Below are positions 23,829 to 32,499 of a DNA stretch of 64,000 nucleotides, one piece after another. How positions within the stretch are numbered: position 1 is the stretch's first letter; each line of letters starts with the position of its first letter. The position numbers and the translations under genes were made by a program. This DNA comes from an uncultured Acetatifactor sp. (GTDB taxonomy: Bacteria; Bacillota; Clostridia; Lachnospirales; Lachnospiraceae), in NCBI GenBank assembly GCA_949840885.1, contig CATKYJ010000012.1, positions 1 through 64,000 of the forward strand, given 5' to 3'. Below the pieces are notes generated by a model, which ran no database searches, had not been told where the DNA came from, and worked only from the letters and a program-made list of their open reading frames with translations.

Positions 23829-23851
23829 TATCTGCCAGGCATATTTGTCAA
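23823..23851 (-). promoter_or_regulatory. Sigma-A promoter of tyrS
   Basis: On the minus strand TTGACA (23846-23851), 17 bp and TATACT (23823-23828). The -10 is the outer end of the inserted repeat element, so the element may have created this promoter. Confidence 0.75.
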
Positions 23852-23854
23852 GCC

Positions 23855-25057
23855 TTACTTATTCGCCATCAACTTCACCATAGCCTGATTCAGCCCATCC
23901 ACAGTAAGCTTGTACATAGGGAACAGCTCTTTCACCGCGGTCTCCGCCTCCCGCCAGGGAGCGCGGCCCGGCGCCATCTTCGGGTTCAGCCATACGATCT
24001 TTTTGTATTTCTTCTTTAAAAGCTGCAGCCACTCATAGCCGGACAATCCACCGTTGGGCCCTCTGTAATTGCCTGTGTCAGAGTACAGCTCCTCCGGGGC
24101 CATGGCCGCATCCCCGACGATTATGACTTTGTAGTCACTGTCCACATTCCGGAACATCCATTCCGTGTCTACCCAGTCGCCGTTCTCGCATTCCGGTGTC
24201 TTGTACATTTTGCTGTAGATGCAGTTATGGAAGTAATAGGTTTTTACATCCTTATAATGGTTGGACTTGTGGATGGCCTGGAACAGGTCGTTCAAAAGGC
24301 TGCTGAAAGGGATCATGGTGCCGCCGGAATCCATCAAAAGCAGCAGCTTTACCGCATTCTTCCTAGGCTTTTGCATGACAATCTGCAGACAGCCGCCGTT
24401 GTTGCAGGTCTTGTCCACGGTGCCGTTGATGTCCAGCTCTGTCTCCGGGATGTCCAGACGGCTTGAAAACTGCCGCAGCTTCCGGAAAGCCATCTGAAAT
24501 TGCCGGTTGTCCAGGACACGGTCATCCCTGAAATCCCGGTACTTTCTGGCCCCAACTACCGCAAAGGCGGACTGATAGCCGGTCTTGCCGCCTACCCTTA
24601 CGCCGCCTACGTTGCCGCCGGTATTGCCGAAAGAAGTTTTTCCCATGGTACCGATCCAGTAGCTGCCTCCATTGTGCTCGCTGTCCTGGTCTTTCAGGCG
24701 CTGGCGGAACTTCTCCTCCACATCCTCCTTGTCGATCTGGAGATCCTCCATTTTATTCATATGATCCCTGGCCTCCTCATAGGCCAGTTCCATCATGTCG
24801 GACTTGTCCAGCCAGCGGAGCATCTCCTTGCCCACCTCGGTATCCCTCTGAGCTGCCTTGAAACACTCTTCAAAGGCCATATCGAACTTATCGAAATCCG
24901 TCTCGCTCTTCACCAGGATCATCCGGGCCGTGTAATAGAACTGGGTCAGAGAACTGCCGCAGAGCCCCTTGTCCAGAGCCTCCTGGAAAGTAAGCCACTC
25001 TCCCAGAGTCACCCGCAGGCCTTTTTCGCGCAATGTTTCAAAAAAATTTATGAACAT
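23855..25057 (-). CDS. VWA-domain (CoxE-like) protein
   Basis: The 400-residue protein begins with an all-helical region (about 1-130) and ends in a von Willebrand factor A-like domain (about 230-395). The metal site starts with LLLLMDSGGTM (Asp about 242), a relaxed form of the usual DxSxS, with further VIIVGDAAM and KKIVWLNP strands. A Gly-rich linker lies between the parts. Such VWA proteins work with the MoxR ATPase encoded just upstream, forming a chaperone pair that inserts metals or remodels protein complexes. The client is unknown; no carbon monoxide dehydrogenase genes are nearby. Confidence 0.9.
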   Translation of the reverse strand: MFINFFETLREKGLRVTLGEWLTFQEALDKGLCGSSLTQFYYTARMILVKSETDFDKFDMAFEECFKAAQRDTEVGKEMLRWLDKSDMMELAYEEARDHMNKMEDLQIDKEDVEEKFRQRLKDQDSEHNGGSYWIGTMGKTSFGNTGGNVGGVRVGGKTGYQSAFAVVGARKYRDFRDDRVLDNRQFQMAFRKLRQFSSRLDIPETELDINGTVDKTCNNGGCLQIVMQKPRKNAVKLLLLMDSGGTMIPFSSLLNDLFQAIHKSNHYKDVKTYYFHNCIYSKMYKTPECENGDWVDTEWMFRNVDSDYKVIIVGDAAMAPEELYSDTGNYRGPNGGLSGYEWLQLLKKKYKKIVWLNPKMAPGRAPWREAETAVKELFPMYKLTVDGLNQAMVKLMANK

Positions 25058-25124
25058 ATTTTATCCTCAATTTGCACCACTCAATAAACATCTGTTTGGC
25101 GATCTGTCCCATATGACCGCCTTA

Positions 25125-25943
25125 CTACAGATTCGGCTCCTGCCGCACCAGCTGCAGATCCTCGTCCTTTTTCACCACTACCCCCACGAAAGGCAGGGCT
25201 TTCCTGATGGTATCCGCCGGAATCCCTCCGATCTGCAGGGCATTGATCCAGTCGATCAGTTCCGAGGTACTGGGCTTCTTGCGTATGTCCCGGATGGCTC
25301 TGATATTGTAGAACACCTCCATGGCATTCTTCAACAGATTTTCCTCCACATCGGGATAATGCACCCGCACGATCTCTTCCATCAGCTCCCTGTCCGGGAA
25401 ATCAATATAATGGAAGATGCAGCGGCGCAGGAACGCGTCCGGCAGCTCCTTTTCCGCATTTGAGGTAATGATCACGATGGGGCGCTGCTTTGCCTTTACC
25501 GTGCGCTTGGTCTCGTTGATATAGAACTCCATCTGATCCAGCTCCCACAGAAGGTCGTTGGGAAACTCCAGATCCGCTTTGTCGATCTCGTCTATCAAAA
25601 GCACCACCTGCTCCTCGCTGTCAAAAGCCTCCCCCAGCTTGCCAAGCTTGATGTAATGAGCGATGTCGTCAACGCCCTCCTCGCCGAACTGCCCGTCATA
25701 AAGGCGCTGAATGGTATCGTACACATACAGCCCCTCCTGGGCCTTGGTGGTGGACTTGATGTTCCAGATGATCAGCCGCTTGCCCAAGGCCTTGGCAACG
25801 GCTTCCGCCAGCATGGTCTTACCCGTGCCGGGCTCTCCTTTGATCAAAAGCGGTTTCTTTAACGCAATTGCGATATTCACGCTGGCCATCAGCTCCTCAC
25901 TGGCCACATATTCCCCGGTTCCCTGAAATCCCTGTTTCTCCAT
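25125..25943 (-). CDS. MoxR-family AAA+ ATPase
   Basis: The 272-residue AAA+ protein shows Walker A GEPGTGKT (36-43), Walker B VVLLIDEIDKAD (about 112-123), sensor 1 IITSNAEKELPDAFLRRC and the arginine-finger region. MoxR ATPases remodel clients with VWA partners; here the VWA gene follows 67 bp downstream. The ATG at 25943 was chosen with AAAGGTG 9 bases before it. A GTG four codons earlier is possible. Its promoter region overlaps that of the divergent metF gene. Confidence 0.92.
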   Translation of the reverse strand: MEKQGFQGTGEYVASEELMASVNIAIALKKPLLIKGEPGTGKTMLAEAVAKALGKRLIIWNIKSTTKAQEGLYVYDTIQRLYDGQFGEEGVDDIAHYIKLGKLGEAFDSEEQVVLLIDEIDKADLEFPNDLLWELDQMEFYINETKRTVKAKQRPIVIITSNAEKELPDAFLRRCIFHYIDFPDRELMEEIVRVHYPDVEENLLKNAMEVFYNIRAIRDIRKKPSTSELIDWINALQIGGIPADTIRKALPFVGVVVKKDEDLQLVRQEPNL

Positions 25944-25962
25944 TGCTCTGTACACCTTTCCC

Positions 25963-25991
25963 TTGAAATGAATTCCTTTTTATGTTACGAT
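25963..25991 (+). promoter_or_regulatory. Promoter of metF
   Basis: TTGAAA (25963-25968), 17 bp and TACGAT (25986-25991). On the opposite strand TTGATT with a 17-bp spacer and TAACAT overlaps it and could serve the MoxR gene. Confidence 0.5.
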
Positions 25992-26051
25992 ATTTATGGT
26001 TTAAAATCAAGACCAAACTGACGAAACAAAGGAAAATAAGGTGACCATACA

Positions 26052-26909
26052 ATGCTACAGAATATGTTTGAGCACAAGCACACACTCTCTTTTGAGGTAT
26101 TTCCCCCGAAAAAGGACGGAGATTTCGAGTCTGCCTTTCAAGTGATGGACGCATTAGGCGCACTCTCTCCTGATTTCATCAGCGTCACTTACGGAGCCGG
26201 GGGAAGCCGCGCGGGCAAGACGGTCGAAATTGCCTCCTATATTCAGAACACTCTGGGGATAGACGCAGTGGCGCACATGACCTGTGTGGGCAGCCGAAAG
26301 GAGAGCCTGCTCCAGGTCGCAGAGGCTTTAAAGGAGCATAATATCAGCCATGTGCTGGCACTGCGGGGAGACCGCCCCAAAGACATGAGCGATGAGCAGT
26401 TCGCCTCCCGGGATTTTGCCCATGCCAGCGATATGATGCTTTTTTTGAAAGAGCACACAGATCTGCATATGGGCGGCGCCTGTTATCCGGAGAAGCACTA
26501 CGAAAGCTTCAGCATGGAAGCCGACCTGAATAATCTCAAGCGGAAACAGGAAGCCGGGGCAGCATACTTTATCAGCCAGCTGTTTTTCGATAATGACTAC
26601 TACTACTCTTTCATTGAAAAAGCGCAGAAAAAGGGCATCACCGTTCCCATCTGCGCAGGCATTATGCCAATTACCTCCGCAGGGCAGCTTGGCACCACCG
26701 TCACTCTGTCCGGTTCCAGCATCCCCAAAGCGCTGGCGGGCCTCATAGCATCCTATGGGGACAATAAGGAGGATATGCGAAAGGCCGGCATTGACTATGC
26801 CATCCGCCAGATCCGTGACCTGCAGGAGAATGGCGTAGGCGACATCCATATCTATGCTATGAACAAGCCAAAGACGACCCGGGAGATCGTGGAGGCCATC
26901 TACAGATAG
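26052..26909 (+). CDS. metF: 5,10-methylenetetrahydrofolate reductase
   Basis: The 285-residue TIM-barrel flavoprotein has the family signatures LSFEVFPPKK near the N-terminus, SVTYGAGGS, HMTCVG, VLALRGDRP (FAD and folate binding) and GACYPEKH. It reduces methylene-tetrahydrofolate to methyl-tetrahydrofolate for methionine synthesis or, in acetogens, for the Wood-Ljungdahl pathway. AAGGTGA lies 8 bases before the ATG. It is divergent from the MoxR gene and no methionine or acetyl-CoA pathway genes are adjacent, so the pathway use cannot be told from context. Confidence 0.95.
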   Translation: MLQNMFEHKHTLSFEVFPPKKDGDFESAFQVMDALGALSPDFISVTYGAGGSRAGKTVEIASYIQNTLGIDAVAHMTCVGSRKESLLQVAEALKEHNISHVLALRGDRPKDMSDEQFASRDFAHASDMMLFLKEHTDLHMGGACYPEKHYESFSMEADLNNLKRKQEAGAAYFISQLFFDNDYYYSFIEKAQKKGITVPICAGIMPITSAGQLGTTVTLSGSSIPKALAGLIASYGDNKEDMRKAGIDYAIRQIRDLQENGVGDIHIYAMNKPKTTREIVEAIYR

Positions 26910-27007
26910 ATGTGCTGCTACGTTTTCCATAGAAATATCAAAAGCATCTGCCAGGCTGCACAGCATCCGGAAAACAGATGTAAAACGAAGAATAGGAGAA
27001 ATCGGAT

Positions 27008-30000
27008 ATGTACCATTGCCATATTCAGTTTTATTTCATAGGCGGCCAGCCTAAGCTACGTGACATCATCAAAGGCATACCTCCTCTTTCGCCTTTTACT
27101 CACGCGTTTTGGGAGAGCGATGTTTTGGAGGAAAAATTCCTTGCCCAGGCGGACGTCATCTTTGCCGATTTGCAGAATACGGATACGGAGCATACGATTC
27201 AGGCGCTTCTCTCCAAAAAGAAAGAGACTGCCGAATTGATCGTGCTTACGGACAAAACAGCGCTTGCGCTTTTGTCGGGATATCTGCCCCGGCTGACAGA
27301 TATCTGGTTTACTCCCATGACGGAGGAGGAGATCTCTTTCCGCTTTTCAAGGTGGCAGCTAAACTGCAAGACGCAAAAGGATCTCTGGGAGACCAGCCAT
27401 TTCCTGGATGCCACCATCAACCATGTACCCAACCTGATCTGGTACAAGAACCGAGAGGGACTTCACCTGAAAGTCAATGACAGCTTCTGCCAGACCGTTG
27501 GCAAGACGAAAAAGCAGGTAGAGGGGCGGGATCATTTCTACATATGGGACGTAGACCCTAACGACCCTGCCAACAATGCCAGCGACTGTATGGAATCCGA
27601 TTTCGAGGTCATGGACAAAAGGGTCACCTGCGTCTCTGAGGAGACCGTAAAGTCCGGGGATGGGATAAAGCTGCTTACCACCTACAAATCTCCCCTGTAC
27701 GATTGGGACGGCACTGTCATGGGCACGGTGGGAGTGGCTATTGATGTGACTCAGGAGCGCAACTATAAGCAGGAACTCATCCAAAAAAACGAAACCCTGG
27801 AAACGATCTTCACCACGCTGGAGTGCGGCGTTATGTGCCATACCCTGGACGGTTCCCACATCATCAGCGTGAACCAGGCCGCCCTGGACATCCTGGGCTA
27901 TGCCTCCCAGGATGAGCTTATGGACAGCGGGTTTGACATGATCGCTCCGTCCGTGCTGGAGCAGGATCAGGAATATCTGCGCGAAGCCATCCAGTCCCTG
28001 ACCAGAGAGGGGGACAGCGTCAGCGTGGAATACCGTGTCCGCCATAAAAGCGGCACGCTCCTGTACATCATGGGCAACATCAAGCTCATAAAGGAGAACG
28101 GCAAACTGGCCTACCGGCGCTTTCTGTTGGACTTTACCGACCAGAAGCAGCGCGAGAACAAGGAGCGGCTGGAAGCAGAAAGACGCCAAATGGCTTTGGT
28201 ACAGGCTCTGACGATTGATTACAGCCTCGTCTGCTTCTTTGATCTTGACACCGATATGGGAAAACTCCTCCAAATCAAGGACGAGGATGCCTCGCTCTTC
28301 GGCTCCGCTTTCAGCGGGACGCTTGTTTATTCTGAAAGTATGGAGCGCTATATCCAGACTTTCGTCCATGAAGAAGATCAGAACATGCTGCGGGAGTTCC
28401 TCTCTCCGGAGAAAATTGTGGAAGATCTGGAAAGCAGGCATCTGTTCTATACGAATTACCGTGCCATCCAAGACGGTGAGGTGAAATATTATCAGCTGAA
28501 AGTCGTGCGCACAGGCGACTGGAGCGAGACCCGCGGCATGGTTCTCGGACTGCGCAGCGTGGACGAAGAGACCCGCAAGGAGATGGAGCAGAAAGAACTG
28601 CTGGAGGATGCTCTCCTTCAGGCCAACCGTGCCAGCAAAGCAAAGAGCATTTTCCTCTCCAATATGTCCCACGACATCCGCACGCCCATGAACGCCATTG
28701 TGGGTTTTACCGCCCTGGCCATGACTCATATAGACCAGAGGGAGCAGACCGAGGAATACCTGAAGAAAATCATGACCTCCGGCAACCATCTGCTGAGCCT
28801 GATCAACGATGTCCTGGACATGAGCCGCATCGAGAGCGGCAAGATGCACCTGGACGAACAGGAATGCAGCCTGCCGGACATCCTGCACGGGCTGCGCAAT
28901 ATTGTCCAGGCGGATATCAGGGCCAAGCAGCTGGAGTTCTATATCGATGCCGTGGATGTGATCCATGAGGAAATTTTCTGCGACAAGCTGCGCCTGAACC
29001 AGGTTCTTTTGAACCTGATTGGCAATTCCATCAAATACACGAGCGCAGGAGGGATTGTCAGCATGCGGATCCGGGAAAAGCCCAATGCTCCCGTCAACTG
29101 CGCGAATTATGAATTCATCATCAAAGATACAGGTATCGGCATGAGCGAGGAATTCGTGAAGCGCATTTTCGAGCCTTTTGAGCGGGAAAGGAACTCCACC
29201 ATCAGCAAAATCCAGGGAACCGGCCTGGGGATGGCCATCACAAAGAACATCATCGACATGATGAACGGCACCATTGACGTGAAGAGCGAACAAGGCGTGG
29301 GCACGGAGTTTATGGTATCTCTCACGTTCCGTCTTCAGACCAAGAAAAAAGAGGTTCCAAACATACCCGAGCTGAAAAACTGCAGGGCACTGGTAGTGGA
29401 TGATGACTACAACACCTGCGACAGTGTCTCTTACATGCTTCAGCAGATCGGCATGCGCGCCGAGTGGACCATGTCCGGACGGGAGGCCGTGCTGCGCACC
29501 CATCAGGCCGTCACCAGGGGCGACAGGTACTCCGTCTATATCATTGACTGGCTGCTGCCGGATTTGAACGGCATCGAAATCACCAGGCGGATTCGAAAGG
29601 AAATGGGAGAAGACGTTCCCATTATCGTCCTGACGGCCTATGACTGGTCGGATATCGAGGAGGAGGCCAGGGAAGCGGGTGTCACGGCTTTTTGCAGCAA
29701 GCCTCTATTCTTTTCAGACCTGCGCAGCTGCCTGCACACAGCGCTGCACGCTGATGCGGAACATACTGTACAGAATGCCTGGGAGGGTTTCCACCACAAT
29801 AAGGGGCGTATCCTCCTGGCAGAAGACAATGAACTGAACCAGGAAATCGCCACTGCTATCTTAGGAGAAGCGGGCTTTCAAATTGATGTGGCGGAAAACG
29901 GCCGGATCGCCATAGATATGCTGAAGAAATCCGAACCCGGCTATTATCAGGTGGTTCTGATGGATGTGCAGATGCCTGTCATGAACGGATATGAGGCTGC

Positions 30001-30178
30001 CAAAGCCATCCGAAGCTTTAAGAATCCTGTCCTCTCTTCCATTCCGATTCTGGCCATGACGGCCAACGCCTTTGAGGAGGACAAGAAAGAAGCTCTGAAA
30101 TGCGGCATGAACGGCCACATCGCAAAGCCCATTAATGTAGAGACTTTATTTGAGACTTTAGACAAAATATTATCTTAA
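27008..30178 (+). CDS. Cytosolic hybrid histidine kinase with two receiver domains
   Basis: This 1056-residue sensor has no membrane segment. An N-terminal region of about 120 residues looks like a degenerate receiver. It is followed by PAS domains (about 130-250 and 262-380), a more divergent PAS-like stretch (to about 520), a HisKA helix with His555 in NMSHDIRTPMNAIVGF, an HATPase domain (about 655-770, GTGLGMAI), and two receivers. Phospho-acceptors are Asp847 (YIIDWLLPDLNG) and Asp986 (VVLMDVQMPVMNG). There is no output domain or adjacent DNA-binding regulator, so the signal probably leaves by protein contact or a distant partner. AGGAGA precedes the ATG. Its 3' end overlaps the convergent MATE gene by 9 bp. 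Confidence 0.92.
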   Translation: MYHCHIQFYFIGGQPKLRDIIKGIPPLSPFTHAFWESDVLEEKFLAQADVIFADLQNTDTEHTIQALLSKKKETAELIVLTDKTALALLSGYLPRLTDIWFTPMTEEEISFRFSRWQLNCKTQKDLWETSHFLDATINHVPNLIWYKNREGLHLKVNDSFCQTVGKTKKQVEGRDHFYIWDVDPNDPANNASDCMESDFEVMDKRVTCVSEETVKSGDGIKLLTTYKSPLYDWDGTVMGTVGVAIDVTQERNYKQELIQKNETLETIFTTLECGVMCHTLDGSHIISVNQAALDILGYASQDELMDSGFDMIAPSVLEQDQEYLREAIQSLTREGDSVSVEYRVRHKSGTLLYIMGNIKLIKENGKLAYRRFLLDFTDQKQRENKERLEAERRQMALVQALTIDYSLVCFFDLDTDMGKLLQIKDEDASLFGSAFSGTLVYSESMERYIQTFVHEEDQNMLREFLSPEKIVEDLESRHLFYTNYRAIQDGEVKYYQLKVVRTGDWSETRGMVLGLRSVDEETRKEMEQKELLEDALLQANRASKAKSIFLSNMSHDIRTPMNAIVGFTALAMTHIDQREQTEEYLKKIMTSGNHLLSLINDVLDMSRIESGKMHLDEQECSLPDILHGLRNIVQADIRAKQLEFYIDAVDVIHEEIFCDKLRLNQVLLNLIGNSIKYTSAGGIVSMRIREKPNAPVNCANYEFIIKDTGIGMSEEFVKRIFEPFERERNSTISKIQGTGLGMAITKNIIDMMNGTIDVKSEQGVGTEFMVSLTFRLQTKKKEVPNIPELKNCRALVVDDDYNTCDSVSYMLQQIGMRAEWTMSGREAVLRTHQAVTRGDRYSVYIIDWLLPDLNGIEITRRIRKEMGEDVPIIVLTAYDWSDIEEEAREAGVTAFCSKPLFFSDLRSCLHTALHADAEHTVQNAWEGFHHNKGRILLAEDNELNQEIATAILGEAGFQIDVAENGRIAIDMLKKSEPGYYQVVLMDVQMPVMNGYEAAKAIRSFKNPVLSSIPILAMTANAFEEDKKEALKCGMNGHIAKPINVETLFETLDKILS

Positions 30179-31546
30179 GTTTTTTGCGGGAAGCCTGTGG
30201 ACTATATAGAAATAGCTTGGAATCAGAATCATATCCGCACCAATCCATGCCAGGATTTCCGCATACAGAATCCCGTTTTCTCCAAACGCCAGGGGCAGCA
30301 GCAAAGCTGCCCCTGTTCGCATGACAAACTCGGCCACGCCAGAGACCATGGGAAGCATGGTATTTCCCACCCCCTGGATGCAGCTTCTCGTGACATGCAG
30401 GATGTAGAGGACAGGCAGGCATACCGACATGATGGACAGATAACGATAGGCCACATCCAGCGCCTCTATGCTCTGTGCGGCGTCTGCTGGCAAAAACAAT
30501 GCCAGAATCCATCTCCCGAAACCCAGCATGGCAGCCATGATGACCACAGAAGTCATAATGGCGATTCCGATCCCAGCCCGCATCCCCTCTGAAATTCTGC
30601 GCAGTTTTCCCGCTCCCAGGTTCTGGCCGGAATAGGTGGTCATGGCATAGCCATAGGAGGTAGCCGCCACTTCCAGGATTCCATACAGCTTGTTGGTAGC
30701 TGTGACGCCTGCGATGAACGCCACGCCAAAGCCGTTGACAATGGTCTGAACGATCATGCCTCCCACGGATATGACTGTATTCTGGAACGCCATGGGCAGA
30801 CCAAATGTCATCAGCCTGCCGCAGAGAGCACCCTCCAGCTTCCAGTCCTCTCTCTTCATCTGCAGTGCCTCAATGCGACAAATATGCCAGATACAGTAAG
30901 CAGCCGACAGGCATTGGGCGATCAGTGTGGCAATGGCCGCTCCCTGCACGCCCCAATGGAACTCCATGACGAACACAAAATCCAGCACGATATTGGTCAG
31001 AGAGGCGATCACCATGGCTATCAGGGGCTGTTTGCCATTGCCCATCGCCCGCAGGATAGCCGCAGCCAGATTGTATGTCATCACCACAGGCAGACCCGCA
31101 AAGAGAATCCGCAGATAGGCCATGCCAATGGGGCGGATTTCCACAGGCGTCTGGAGCAGGGACACCACTACCCCGGCTGCTCCCTGGCTGACCAAAGTCA
31201 GAACCAGCGCGCAGGCTAATGCCAGCACTATGGCATTGGCAACTACCTGCCTCAGCTTCTTGTACTCGCCTGCGCCGAATTTCTGAGCCATGAGAATAGA
31301 AAATCCCTGGGCAAAGCCCTGTATGATTCCAAGGATCATCCAGTTGAGCCAGTCCACTGCCCCCAGCGCCGCCAGCGCCTCCACCCCAAGAACCTTGCCC
31401 ACCACAGCCGTATCCACTATGGTGTACATCTGCTGGAAGATATTCCCGGCCATCAGGGGAAGCGAAAACAGGATCAGAAGCTTCCAGGGACTCCCCTCTG
31501 TCAATGTATTGGCATCTGCTCTCTTCCGAAATCCCATCTTTTCCAT
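30170..31546 (-). CDS. MATE-family efflux transporter
   Basis: The 458-residue protein has about 12 hydrophobic segments and the MATE features: an N-terminal SPWKLLILFSLPLMAGNIFQQ, then TIVDTAVVGKVLG and, in the second half, the matching FGLPMAFQNTVISVGG. MATE pumps export drugs or metabolites in exchange for Na+ or H+. The ATG at 31546 is preceded by GGGAGGAG at a rather long distance (about 11 bases). A TTG 19 codons earlier is a weaker choice. The gene is convergent with, and overlaps, the hybrid kinase. Confidence 0.92.
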   Translation of the reverse strand: MEKMGFRKRADANTLTEGSPWKLLILFSLPLMAGNIFQQMYTIVDTAVVGKVLGVEALAALGAVDWLNWMILGIIQGFAQGFSILMAQKFGAGEYKKLRQVVANAIVLALACALVLTLVSQGAAGVVVSLLQTPVEIRPIGMAYLRILFAGLPVVMTYNLAAAILRAMGNGKQPLIAMVIASLTNIVLDFVFVMEFHWGVQGAAIATLIAQCLSAAYCIWHICRIEALQMKREDWKLEGALCGRLMTFGLPMAFQNTVISVGGMIVQTIVNGFGVAFIAGVTATNKLYGILEVAATSYGYAMTTYSGQNLGAGKLRRISEGMRAGIGIAIMTSVVIMAAMLGFGRWILALFLPADAAQSIEALDVAYRYLSIMSVCLPVLYILHVTRSCIQGVGNTMLPMVSGVAEFVMRTGAALLLPLAFGENGILYAEILAWIGADMILIPSYFYIVHRLPAKNLR

Positions 31547-31601
31547 TGCTCTCAAAACTCCTCCCTCATCTTTTGCAGCCCGGATCTCTCCTGCTCTCCC
31601 C

Positions 31602-31626
31602 AAAGCTTCCCTTGCGGCGAAGCTTT
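31602..31626 (-). terminator. Hairpin between the ZIP and MATE genes
   Basis: AAAGCTTC and GAAGCTTT (8-bp perfect stem) lie 17 bp after the ZIP stop. There is no T-run, so it is only a possible terminator. Confidence 0.35.
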
Positions 31627-31642
31627 ACTTTAGAAGCTCTGC

Positions 31643-32443
31643 CTACCCCAGCATTACATCCAGGAGCATCATTACCGCAAAGCCCACGATGATTCCCATG
31701 GTGGCCCAGTAAGGTTCTTTCTCCTGATTACTCTGACATTCCGGAATCAGTTCGTGAACGGCCACCAATATCATGGCCCCTGCGGCAAAGGAAAGAGCCA
31801 GGGGCAGAACGGACTCCATATACACCACCAAAAGCGCACCCAGCATGCCGGCCACAGGCTCCACCATGCCGGAGGCCTGCCCCATCAGAAAGCTTCTTTT
31901 CCGGGAATATCCCTCTCTGCGCAGAGGAATGGATACAGCGGCGCCCTCCGGAAAATTCTGCAGCCCTATACCTACAGCCACGGTCACCGCTCCCATAAGG
32001 CTTTCCATGGACGCCCCGCTTTGCAGGCTCCCAAAGGCCACTCCCACCGCCAGCCCCTCCGGTATGTTGTGTAACGTGATGGAAAGCACCAGCATAATAA
32101 TCCGGTTAAGCCGGTCTCCCCGCTCCCCCTGCGCACTGTCCGCCCTCCCCCGCGCACGAGTGACAATTCTGTCCGAACACCACATAAAAACGGCGCCAAA
32201 CAAAAAACCGCCCGTAGCTACCAAAAAAGCCGGAGCTCCCCCCATCGCCTCAGCCCTCTCAATAGCAGGCTGCAGCAAAGACCAGAAGCTGGCGGCCACC
32301 ATGACCCCCGCAGCAAAGCCCAGCATAAGGTTCAGCCGTTTTGCATTAGGCGTCCTGAAAAAAACAACAGTCGCAGCGCCCAAAGCCGTCACCGACCAAG
32401 TCCCCAGCGTTGCAACCAAAGCCATCAAAACCACATCGTTCAT
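31643..32443 (-). CDS. ZIP-family divalent metal transporter
   Basis: This 266-residue protein has about eight hydrophobic segments and both ZIP metal-site motifs: HNIPEGLAVGVAF in segment IV and GLQNFPEGAAVS in segment V. It also has a variable loop rich in Arg and Asp between segments III and IV. ZIP proteins bring zinc, iron or manganese into the cytoplasm. The ATG at 32443 was chosen because the ribosome-binding site AGGGGGTG lies directly before it; the longer frame covers the dyad upstream. A 9-bp inverted repeat next to the start could be a metal-regulator operator (inference). Confidence 0.92.
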   Translation of the reverse strand: MNDVVLMALVATLGTWSVTALGAATVVFFRTPNAKRLNLMLGFAAGVMVAASFWSLLQPAIERAEAMGGAPAFLVATGGFLFGAVFMWCSDRIVTRARGRADSAQGERGDRLNRIIMLVLSITLHNIPEGLAVGVAFGSLQSGASMESLMGAVTVAVGIGLQNFPEGAAVSIPLRREGYSRKRSFLMGQASGMVEPVAGMLGALLVVYMESVLPLALSFAAGAMILVAVHELIPECQSNQEKEPYWATMGIIVGFAVMMLLDVMLG

Positions 32444-32452
32444 CCCACACCC

Positions 32453-32485
32453 CCTCGTATACAGCATATGATACCATATACGAGG
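32453..32485. promoter_or_regulatory. Inverted repeat ahead of the ZIP gene
   Basis: CCTCGTATA (32453-32461) and TATACGAGG (32477-32485) flank a 15-base loop. The inner arm touches the ZIP ribosome-binding site, and the whole lies between the gpsA stop and the ZIP start. It may be a regulator site or an RNA stem that masks the ribosome-binding site. Confidence 0.45.
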
Positions 32486-32499
32486 CGTGCCTGTATTTT

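Noticed and set aside
27359..29503. A 714-codon open frame antisense to the hybrid histidine kinase
   Set aside because: It mirrors the kinase codons, shows no domain or start signal, and the sense frame has clear kinase motifs throughout.
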